Part shown: in pieces, positions 33,217-39,028 of the stretch | Position numbering within the stretch: position 1 is the first letter of the stretch | How the letters are laid out: each line of letters begins with the position of its first letter | Translations under genes and position numbers: made by a program | The notes under the pieces: model-generated | Told to the model about the DNA's origin: nothing | The model's input: the letters and a program-made list of their open reading frames with translations, nothing else | Database searches by the model: none | Assembly (NCBI GenBank): GCA_019510095.1 | Contig: JAEKLB010000026.1 | Location: forward strand, 1-39,028 | Direction: 5' to 3' | Length of the DNA stretch: 39,028 nt | From: Acidobacteriota bacterium | Lineage (GTDB): Bacteria > Actinomycetota > Acidimicrobiia > Acidimicrobiales > CADCSY01

Positions 33217-34932
33217 GTGCTCGATCTGGTCGTCAAGAGCGGGCTGGTGGTCTACGGGTCGGGCCGGCCCGGTGCCGTCGCCGACATCGGGATCAGTCGC
33301 GGCCGCATCGTCGCCATCGGAAAGGTCGACGAGCCGGCCACCGAGGTGATCGACGCCGACGGTCGCGTGGTCGCGCCGGGTGCAGTCGACATCCACACCC
33401 ATTACGACGCGCAGCTCTTCTGGGATGGTGCGGCCACGCCGTCCTGCTTGCACGGCGTGACGACGGTGGTCGGCGGGAACTGCGGGTTCTCGATCGCACC
33501 GCTCGCGCCTGGCCAGGCCGACTACCTCGCTGCCATGCTGGCGCGGGTCGAGGGCATCCCGCTCGAGAGTCTGACGGCGGCGGTGCCGTGGTCGTGGCGC
33601 AGCTTCGGCGACTACCTCGACGCCCTCGACGGGCGAGTGGCAGTCAACGTCGGGTTCCTCGCCGGCCACACCGCGCTGCGCCGCTTCGTGATGGGTGACG
33701 ACGACGCGCGGCCGGCCACGGCCCTCGAGGTCGAGCGCTTGGAGGTCCTCCTCAGTGAGTGCCTCGCGGCAGGTGCCCTCGGGCTTTCGTCCTCACGGGC
33801 CACGAGCCACAACGATGCCGCCGGCCGCGCAGTCTCGTCACGCTTCGCCGAGGTGGACGAGCTCCTCGCCCTCTGTTCGACGACTGGTCGGCACGAGGGC
33901 ACCACCCTCGAATTCATCCCGAGCGTCGGCGCCTACTTCTCCGACGCCGACATGGAGCTGATGACGGCGATGTCGCTGGCCGCCGACCGCCCGCTCAACT
34001 GGAACATCCTGAACGTCAACACCGTGTTGTGGGACGGCAGCCGTCAGCGACTGACCGCCGGCGACCATGCGGCCGCTCAGGGAGGGCGCGTGGTCGCGCT
34101 CACCATGCCCACGATGGCGACGCTCCGGATCAACTTCGTGAGTGGCTTCATCCTCGACACGTTCGCCGGCTGGGACGAGCTCTTCCGCTACGACCTCACC
34201 GAACGGGCGCGGGTGTTGGCCGACCCGTCGATGCGCCGCGCGCTGCAAGATGCGGTGACGCACGACCAGTCGGTGCTCGGTCCGCGGCTCCGCGACTGGG
34301 GCGCCCTCGTGTTCGGCCAGTGCTTCGCCCCGTCGACCCGCAGCCTCGAGGGCCGGCGGGTGGCGGACGTTGCCGCCGAGCGCGCCGTCGATCCGTTCGA
34401 CTGCCTGCTCGACGTGGTGCTCGCCGACGAGCTCCGCACCGTGATCATCGTCCCGCCGATCGGCAACGACGCCGAGAGCTGGCAGCTCCGTGCGCAGGTG
34501 TGGCGTGACCCCCGTGCCGTGATCGGTGGCTCGGACTCGGGCGCCCATCTCGACATGATCGACAACTTCGCCTACACGACCTCGTTGCTCGGGCCCATCG
34601 TCCGTGACGGCCTCATCGAGCTCGAGCAAGCCGTGCGGCTGGTCACCGACGTGCCGGCGCGCCTCTACGGTGTGCGGGGGCGCGGTGGTCTCGTCGAGGG
34701 GTGGCAGGCCGACATCGTCGTGTTCGATCCCGACACCATCGGCCCCGGTCGCGTCGAGATGCGCGCCGACCTGCCGGGCGGAGCCTCCCGCCTGTTTGCC
34801 GACGCCGTGGGCATCGACGCGGTGCTCGTCAACGGCACCACCATCGTCCGCGACGGTGTGCTCACGGGCGCCCGCCCCGGCACGGTCCTGCGCTCCGGCC
34901 GTGACACCGAGACCGTGCGCGCCGCCGGCTGA
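33217..34932 (+). CDS. Amidohydrolase of the N-acyl-D-amino-acid deacylase family
   Basis: A 571-residue metallo-dependent hydrolase. The zinc motif DIHTHYD gives His60 and His62, with Cys89 in GGNCGFS, the bridging Cys typical of D-aminoacylases. Asp440 in GGSDSGAHLDM is the catalytic Asp. The composite beta domain ends with EGWQADIVVFDPD. Actinobacteria have many such proteins in CoA-catabolic regions, where the true substrate is often unknown and may be a cyclic amide or other ring. The start is GTG at 33217, after a short AAGGGC region. It is co-transcribed with the cupin. Confidence 0.9.
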   Translation: MLDLVVKSGLVVYGSGRPGAVADIGISRGRIVAIGKVDEPATEVIDADGRVVAPGAVDIHTHYDAQLFWDGAATPSCLHGVTTVVGGNCGFSIAPLAPGQADYLAAMLARVEGIPLESLTAAVPWSWRSFGDYLDALDGRVAVNVGFLAGHTALRRFVMGDDDARPATALEVERLEVLLSECLAAGALGLSSSRATSHNDAAGRAVSSRFAEVDELLALCSTTGRHEGTTLEFIPSVGAYFSDADMELMTAMSLAADRPLNWNILNVNTVLWDGSRQRLTAGDHAAAQGGRVVALTMPTMATLRINFVSGFILDTFAGWDELFRYDLTERARVLADPSMRRALQDAVTHDQSVLGPRLRDWGALVFGQCFAPSTRSLEGRRVADVAAERAVDPFDCLLDVVLADELRTVIIVPPIGNDAESWQLRAQVWRDPRAVIGGSDSGAHLDMIDNFAYTTSLLGPIVRDGLIELEQAVRLVTDVPARLYGVRGRGGLVEGWQADIVVFDPDTIGPGRVEMRADLPGGASRLFADAVGIDAVLVNGTTIVRDGVLTGARPGTVLRSGRDTETVRAAG

Positions 34933-34941
34933 ACCGTGCGA

Positions 34942-34956
34942 GTGCTGGCCCAGCAC
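34942..34956. terminator. Hairpin between convergent genes
   Basis: GTGCTGG and CCAGCAC form an almost loopless 15-base inverted repeat nine bases after the amidohydrolase stop, in the 136-bp gap before the convergent M56 gene. The rest of that gap shows no other feature. Confidence 0.4.
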
Positions 34957-35068
34957 GGCACCAAGTCGTCGCCTCGGTTCGCCTCGGCCGGCAAGGCCAT
35001 GCTCGGCCTTCAGAGCGACGTCGGCCTGCTCGGCTGACACGATCGGAAGGGTCCCGCGTCTGGGCGGT

Positions 35069-35983
35069 TCAGATCCGCGCTAGCTGGACGAGGTCCAGGG
35101 TGCGCTCGCCGACAGCAATGGCCAGGCCCACGAGTGAGAGCACGAGCAGGAACGGGAACAGGAGGCGGGTCCAGGCCATCGAGGGAGGCTGGGCGCGCAG
35201 GGCGCGGATCCTCAGATCGACGGCGACTGCAGCAGCGCCGAGGACTCCGGGCGCCCGTCGGAGGTTGTCAGCGGAGATGAGGGCGACCGCCTCGAGGGCG
35301 GCCGCGGTCGTGGTGCGGGAGGTCGCGCGGGCGGCTTCCTCGTCGGCCCAACGTTCGGTGAGGTAGGCGAAGGCATCGGGCACCCGGAACAGCAGGGGGT
35401 TCAGGGCCACGAGCCAGCCGCCGGCTTGCAGGTAGCGGTGATGGCGGTAGGTGACGTGTGCGCGTTCGTGCGTGAGCACGGCCCGCCGCTGCTCGGGGTC
35501 GAGCGCTCGGATCAGGCCTGCCGTCACCACGATCACCCCGCTCGCGAGGGCCATGGCCTCGGGCTCGTCGCTCGCGGCGACTACCACCTGTCCGACATCC
35601 GCGCCAAGAGAAGCGCGGAGCTCCTCCGCCACACGACCCGCTCGCCGTTGCGCGCGGAGCTCGCCGACGGCTCGCACGATCAGCACAGCGACCGCCAGTG
35701 CCGCGGCCACGGCAACGGCGTGGGCCGACAGCGAGCCGCGGGCGAACACCGCTTCGGACCAGTGTCCGTAGTCGGCAAGAATGTCACTCTGGCCTGCGAG
35801 GGGCAGGGCGAGCATTGCCAACATGGCCAACATCGCTGCGGCGCTGAGAGCTGAGGTCAGCAGCAGCAGCCGTGCTCCGAGCGCCGGGTGCACGTGGCGG
35901 ATCCAGCTCGTGAGCGTCATGCCGAAGGCGGCCATGAGCAGCACCGCGAGAACGGGCGAGGACCACTCACTGGCGACCGTCAT
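35069..35983 (-). CDS. M56-family membrane metallopeptidase (BlaR1/MecR1-like, no sensor domain)
   Basis: A 304-residue membrane protease. N-terminal hydrophobic segments lie at about 10-25, 37-62 and 87-104; the zinc motif HERAH (His172, Glu173, His176) follows, and a final membrane segment (LLFPFLLVLSLVGLAIAV) near residue 280 comes before the C-terminus. There is no penicillin-binding sensor domain, as in mycobacterial BlaR-type proteins such as Rv1845c. It probably acts in relaying a membrane signal to the BlaI repressor. ATG at 35983 is chosen for the GGGGGAGG site; it overlaps the blaI stop by 17 bases, so the two genes are translated together. Confidence 0.9.
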   Translation of the reverse strand: MTVASEWSSPVLAVLLMAAFGMTLTSWIRHVHPALGARLLLLTSALSAAAMLAMLAMLALPLAGQSDILADYGHWSEAVFARGSLSAHAVAVAAALAVAVLIVRAVGELRAQRRAGRVAEELRASLGADVGQVVVAASDEPEAMALASGVIVVTAGLIRALDPEQRRAVLTHERAHVTYRHHRYLQAGGWLVALNPLLFRVPDAFAYLTERWADEEAARATSRTTTAAALEAVALISADNLRRAPGVLGAAAVAVDLRIRALRAQPPSMAWTRLLFPFLLVLSLVGLAIAVGERTLDLVQLARI

Positions 35984-36341
35984 CGCCCTCCCCCCTTCGG
36001 AGGAGGTCGGCGAGGGCACGCCGATCAGCACGGGACAGTCGCGTGATGAAGCGAGCCAAGGTGGCTCGCCGCTGGTCGCCGGTCCCGAGGAAGGCGTGCA
36101 TCTGCTCGGCGGCGTGCTCGGCCCGCTCGCGGGTCACGGCATACCGATAGACCCGTTCCCCAGCTGCCCGCCGCCGCTCGACCTGGCCCTTTTCCATCAG
36201 GCGGCTCAAGATCGTGATCACCGTCGTCGCCGCGAGCTCGCCGGCGAGCTGTCCCTGGACCTCGGCGGCGGTCAGGGGTCGATCGGCTGCCCAGAGCGTG
36301 GTGAGAACCTCGCCCTCCAGCTCACCCCGGGCCCGCCGCAT
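35967..36341 (-). CDS. blaI: BlaI/MecI/CopY-family transcriptional repressor
   Basis: A 124-residue winged-helix repressor. MRRARGELEGEVLTTLW and RPLTAAEVQGQL begin the DNA-binding domain. TTVITILSRLMEKGQVERR is the recognition helix and wing region (cleavage in the family occurs at an N-F bond; no such bond is evident here). The C-terminal helix ADRRALADLLRRGE is for dimerisation. The start has no ribosome site but a -10 box (36348-36353) six bases upstream. The palindrome 36359-36373 lies in its promoter, so it probably represses itself, the M56 gene and the divergent COG4705 gene. Confidence 0.92.
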   Translation of the reverse strand: MRRARGELEGEVLTTLWAADRPLTAAEVQGQLAGELAATTVITILSRLMEKGQVERRRAAGERVYRYAVTRERAEHAAEQMHAFLGTGDQRRATLARFITRLSRADRRALADLLRRGEGDDGRQ

Positions 36342-36347
36342 GGGCCC

Positions 36348-36353
36348 AGCCTA
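36348..36353 (-). promoter_or_regulatory. Likely leaderless -10 box of blaI
   Basis: Read on the minus strand the box is TAGGCT, six bases before the ATG, matching TAnnnT. The same spacing is seen at 32746 and 38624. Confidence 0.5.
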
Positions 36354-36358
36354 GAGTC

Positions 36359-36373
36359 TCTACATCTTGTAGA
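36359..36373. promoter_or_regulatory. BlaI-like operator
   Basis: TCTACA and TGTAGA are exact reverse complements around TCT. The TACA/TGTA half-sites are those of the BlaI/MecI family. The site lies between the divergent blaI and COG4705 genes, just upstream of the -10 box of blaI, where binding would block its promoter. Confidence 0.65.
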
Positions 36374-36395
36374 AGACATACTAGGGTCGGCACTC

Positions 36396-37205
36396 ATGAC
36401 CACGGCAGCCAGCGACCTCGGGAGGGCGGCGCCGGCGTTCGGCGGGCGCCGGATGCTCAACAAGGTCCCCGAGATCACCGCCTACTTCTGGATCATCAAG
36501 ATCCTCTGCACGACGGTTGGAGAGAGCTTCGCTGACTACGTGAACGAGACCCGCGGCTACGGGCTGACGAAGACCACGCTCTTGTTCTCCGCCGCGCTGC
36601 TCGTCGCTCTGGCCGCGCAGTTCTCCCTCCGGCGCTACGTCGCGCCGGTGTATTGGGTGACCGTCGTGCTGATCAGCGTCGTGGGGACACTTCTGACCGA
36701 CAATCTCACCGACGCCCACGACGTCCCGCTGTGGATCAGCACCACCGTCTTCACCGTCGCGCTCGTGGCCGTCTTCGGGGTCTGGTGGCTGCGTGAGCGG
36801 ACGCTGTCGATCCACGCCATCGTCACGACCCCCCGCGAGGGCTTCTACTGGCTCACTGTGCTGGTCACCTTCGCACTCGGGACGGCCGCCGGCGACTGGA
36901 CCCTCGATCTCACCGGCTGGGGCCCTGGGCCATCGGTGATCCTGCCCGCCGCTCTGATCGTCGCCGTGCTCATCGCGTGGCGGCTCGGTGCCGGGCCGGT
37001 GCTCTCGTTCTGGATCGCGTTCATCCTGACCCGCCCGCTCGGCGCCAACATCGGCGACTTCCTGAGCTCCGACCACCACGATGGTGGTCTCGGCCTCGGG
37101 ACTGCCGGAACGAGCTTTGTGTTCCTCGCTGCGATCCTCGGCACCGTCGCCTACCTGACCATTCGGAGGCCAGACGTCATCGAGACGGCGCACGCTGCCG
37201 CGTGA
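36396..37205 (+). CDS. COG4705-family membrane protein
   Basis: A 269-residue integral membrane protein with about seven or eight hydrophobic segments and the family start MLNKVPEITAYFWIIKILCTTVGESFADYV. Conserved blocks ETRGYGLTKTTLLFSAALL, LTDNLTDAHDVPLW and GDWTLDLTGWG are repeated in paired halves, suggesting an internal duplication. Function unknown; some relatives sit near metal or stress genes. The frame is open far upstream, but the ATG at 36396 matches the family start. A -10-like TAGGGT lies at 36382-36387. Control by BlaI is inferred from the shared operator. Confidence 0.88.
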   Translation: MTTAASDLGRAAPAFGGRRMLNKVPEITAYFWIIKILCTTVGESFADYVNETRGYGLTKTTLLFSAALLVALAAQFSLRRYVAPVYWVTVVLISVVGTLLTDNLTDAHDVPLWISTTVFTVALVAVFGVWWLRERTLSIHAIVTTPREGFYWLTVLVTFALGTAAGDWTLDLTGWGPGPSVILPAALIVAVLIAWRLGAGPVLSFWIAFILTRPLGANIGDFLSSDHHDGGLGLGTAGTSFVFLAAILGTVAYLTIRRPDVIETAHAAA

Positions 37206-37350
37206 TCAGCATCTCCATTGTCGCCGGCCTCATGTGAGGTCCCGTGGCTCACTCGGCGACCCTATCGAGACGCGTTGGCCCCGATCTCAGGTGAGATGAT
37301 GCCGGTGGCGCAAGAGACTGAAGGCCAACGAACGCCACAGGAGGATGTCC

Positions 37351-38151
37351 ATGCCCGTCGCCATGGTCACTGGTGCAAGTCGCGGGATCGGGCAGGCGAC
37401 TGCCGTTGCTCTCGCTCACGCTGGCTTCGACGTTGCCATCGCGGCTCGGACTGCGAGGGAGGGCGACGGACGAGATGACGGTGATTTTGCGAAAGGGACC
37501 CGGGCGATCGAGGGGAGCCTCGAACGCACGGCGGCACTCGTGGAGCAGGCCGGACGACGGGCGCTGCCGATCTCGTTCGACCTTGTCGACCGTGCTGCCG
37601 TGGAGCAGTCGGTGCGTACGGTCGAGGCGGAGTGGGGCGGTGTCGACGTGCTCGTGAACAATGCCGTGTATCACCACGGCAGCAACACGCTCCTCGGTGA
37701 TCTGGTGGCGTCCGACATCGACGACAACATCACCGCCAACGCCATCCACCCGCTCTTGCTGGTGACCCTGGTCCTGCCTCACATGATCGAACGGGGCCAT
37801 GGGTGCATCGTCAACGTCGTGTCGGGAGCCGGTGAACGTGACCCAGCCGCACCCGCGCTTGCGGGGGGCTGGGGCGTGCTCTATGGCATGAGCAAGGCGG
37901 CCTTGCGCCGAATCTCGGGCGTCGTCGCCGTTGAGGCGGGCGCACAGGGCGTCCGGTGCTTCAGCGTCGACCCCGGCTTCGTCAAGACCGCTGTGGTGGG
38001 TGCCCTACCTGGCTTCGACAAGCTGGACGGGTTCCCTGTTGACGTTCCGGCCGCGGTGATCGCCTGGCTGGCCACTTCGCCAGAGGCCGCGGCGCTGAAT
38101 GGGCAGATGATCGCCGCCCAGACCTTCGCCCAGGAACACGGCATCCGTTGA
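37351..38151 (+). CDS. Short-chain dehydrogenase/reductase (SDR)
   Basis: A 266-residue SDR. The cofactor loop TGASRGIG is at residues 7-14; NNAVYHHGSN follows, the Ser is in NVVSGAGERD, and Tyr178 and Lys182 are in YGMSK. The acidic insert after AARTAREGDGRDDGDFAKGTR is unusual and widens the gap between the first two strands. GGAGG ends one base before the ATG at 37345, so the in-frame ATG at 37351 (six bases later) is the better start. It stands alone between the COG4705 gene and a convergent small protein gene. Confidence 0.9.
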   Translation: MPVAMVTGASRGIGQATAVALAHAGFDVAIAARTAREGDGRDDGDFAKGTRAIEGSLERTAALVEQAGRRALPISFDLVDRAAVEQSVRTVEAEWGGVDVLVNNAVYHHGSNTLLGDLVASDIDDNITANAIHPLLLVTLVLPHMIERGHGCIVNVVSGAGERDPAAPALAGGWGVLYGMSKAALRRISGVVAVEAGAQGVRCFSVDPGFVKTAVVGALPGFDKLDGFPVDVPAAVIAWLATSPEAAALNGQMIAAQTFAQEHGIR

Positions 38152-38168
38152 CGGAGGAGGTCCTTGGG

Positions 38169-38184
38169 CGGGTCGGTGGACCCG
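38169..38184. terminator. Hairpin between convergent genes
   Basis: CGGGTC and GACCCG form a 6-bp stem with a GGTG loop in the 37-bp gap between the SDR and the small unknown gene. Likely shared transcription end. Confidence 0.45.
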
Positions 38185-38188
38185 ACAG

Positions 38189-38617
38189 TCAGGCTTGCGC
38201 CGACTGCGCCGCTGCCCATTCGGCCGCAGCCGCGGCTGCCTCCTCGATGGAGCTCGCCGCCGCCCCTCGCTGGCGCACGTCGAACGCGGCGGCGATCTCC
38301 TCCTCCGAGTAGTCCAGAGCTCGGAGGAACTGGCCGAAGGCATCGAAGTCGCGGGCCATCGCAGCCGCCATGCCGGGCGTGCTGTCCGCCGTGACCCACG
38401 TCTGCAGGTCGCCGTACGGGCTCATCCGTGCCTCGAGCCACGCTCGCTCCGACTCGTCGGCAACGGTCCAGATCAGGAGCATCTTCTCGCGCGGCTCGCC
38501 GAGATAGTGCCATCGTTGGATGCTGAGCCCTGGAGGTGCCTCGCCTTGCCAGAGGGAAGCAGCCAAGGCGCCGGGACGGACCGGCGAGGAAGGCGTGAAG
38601 AGCGAGGTGAGCAGCAT
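38189..38617 (-). CDS. Conserved-looking protein of unknown function
   Basis: A 142-residue soluble protein that I do not recognise. The start MLLTSLFTPSSPVRPG, a middle beta-rich part (IQRWHYLGEPREKMLLIWTV) and helices DFDAFGQFLRALDYSEEE are visible. The C-terminus is an Ala-rich helix (IEEAAAAAAEWAAAQ). The shape could be a small alpha/beta-barrel fold, but this is not certain. ATG at 38617 is supported by a leaderless -10 box six bases upstream; an upstream frame with an ATG at 38647 is less likely. Confidence 0.65.
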   Translation of the reverse strand: MLLTSLFTPSSPVRPGALAASLWQGEAPPGLSIQRWHYLGEPREKMLLIWTVADESERAWLEARMSPYGDLQTWVTADSTPGMAAAMARDFDAFGQFLRALDYSEEEIAAAFDVRQRGAAASSIEEAAAAAAEWAAAQSAQA

Positions 38618-38623
38618 GCCCGC

Positions 38624-38629
38624 AGGGTA
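38624..38629 (-). promoter_or_regulatory. Likely leaderless -10 box
   Basis: Read on the minus strand the box is TACCCT, six bases before the ATG of the 142-residue protein, fitting TAnnnT. Confidence 0.45.
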
Positions 38630-38741
38630 GGCCCAGCGCGGGTGCATGGAGAGCGGCGCGGCACGACCTCGGGCAGATCCGACACAATGAGCAGATGACC
38701 GTCACCTTCCTGTGCGCCCGCGTCGCCGCGGTGGCCCTGCC

Positions 38742-39028
38742 GTGATCTCCGAAGACATCGAACGCGCCCTCCAGAGCGGGCGGCTCGTCGACATCACGAC
38801 CACTGGCCGTAAGTCGGGCAAGCAGCATCGCATCGAGATTCCGTACTTCAACGTGGACGGGCGGTGCTTCATCATCGGCGATCCGAGGACCCACGACGAG
38901 GCGCGCACACTGCGACCCCGGGACTGGTACGCCAACCTCCTTGCCGAGCCGCGCTTCACGCTCCACCTGAAGGCGCAGTACAAGCTCGATCTCGGCGCCA
39001 TGGTCGAGGAGGTCCTGAACTACGACGA
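38742..39028 (+). CDS. Deazaflavin (F420)-dependent nitroreductase family protein, 3' truncated
   Basis: The first 95 residues of a DDN-type protein; the window ends before the stop. The pattern VDITTTGRKSGKQHRIEIPYF, then a strand-turn-strand with DGRCFIIGDP, and RDWYANLLAEPRFTLHLK is that of F420H2-dependent reductases, split beta-barrel proteins that reduce activated double bonds or nitro groups, or bind the cofactor. The GTG at 38742 is the most likely start; GTG 38712 in the same frame is an alternative. It agrees with the luciferase-like gene in suggesting that the host makes F420. Confidence 0.85.
   Translation, partial: MISEDIERALQSGRLVDITTTGRKSGKQHRIEIPYFNVDGRCFIIGDPRTHDEARTLRPRDWYANLLAEPRFTLHLKAQYKLDLGAMVEEVLNYD

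Noticed and set aside
35781-37205. 474-residue frame extending the COG4705 protein upstream
   Set aside because: It would cross blaI and the M56 gene antisense; the family start is at 36396.
38695-38745. Short plus-strand frame just before the F420-type gene
   Set aside because: It is 16 residues long with no clear ribosome site, and its TGA overlaps the GTG at 38742 only through the CGTGA string; it could be coupling but is not distinguishable from chance.
1-39028. CRISPR arrays, insertion sequences, toxin-antitoxin pairs or phage genes
   Set aside because: No regularly spaced direct repeats, transposase motifs or terminal inverted repeats were seen.

Overview
The window is about 39 kb of GC-rich DNA that reads like a chromosome segment of an actinobacterium. 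Supporting signs are frequent GTG starts, actinobacterial TAnnnT -10 boxes directly ahead of start codons (leaderless genes), and two enzyme families that often use coenzyme F420 (a luciferase-like oxidoreductase and a deazaflavin-dependent reductase). It also has a mycobacterial-type CysQ and a BlaI/M56 pair. Acidimicrobiia or a mycobacterial relative is my best guess; this is inferred from style, not from a marker gene. There are no rRNA genes, insertion sequences, phage genes or CRISPR arrays.

Region 1 (1421-17156) is the most interesting part. Six copies of one 17-bp inverted repeat, RCATRGYRNNRCTATGY, sit in the gaps between genes at 2722, 8474, 11047, 11867, 13226 and 15303. The last extends to a perfect 29-bp palindrome. 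The genes next to them are a P450, a sulfotransferase followed by a TetR regulator, two CoA-transferases (one a two-domain fusion), a DUF1214-like protein, a second sulfotransferase, a CysQ-type PAP phosphatase, a cupin, two SDR dehydrogenases, a second DUF1214-like protein, a TIM-barrel isomerase and an aldo/keto reductase. The TetR protein (4028-4753) is the obvious candidate ligand of these sites. Two PAPS-using sulfotransferases with the enzyme that removes their by-product PAP suggest a regulated sulfation pathway that oxidises, sulfates and CoA-activates an unknown substrate. I do not recognise it as a described system.

The gap 17157-17635 carries what looks like the decayed 3' half of a tRNA-Ala(CGC) gene, a possible old integration point between the two halves of the window.

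Region 2 (17636-34932) is a dense CoA-thioester catabolic cluster: a TIM-barrel amidohydrolase, four crotonases, an MBL-fold hydrolase, a zinc alcohol dehydrogenase, a class II aldolase, three AMP-dependent acyl-CoA ligases, an F420/FMN luciferase-like oxidoreductase, a two-subunit acyl-CoA dehydrogenase, a dioxygenase-like cupin and a D-aminoacylase-type amidohydrolase. The operons are compact, with 1- to 4-base overlaps. No copy of the region 1 operator was seen here.

Region 3 (35069-39028) holds an M56 metallopeptidase/BlaI repressor pair divergent from a COG4705 membrane protein across a BlaI-like operator, then an SDR, a small unknown protein and a truncated F420-type reductase. The window opens with a branched-chain amino-acid type ABC substrate-binding protein. 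Nearly every convergent gene pair is separated by a short hairpin.
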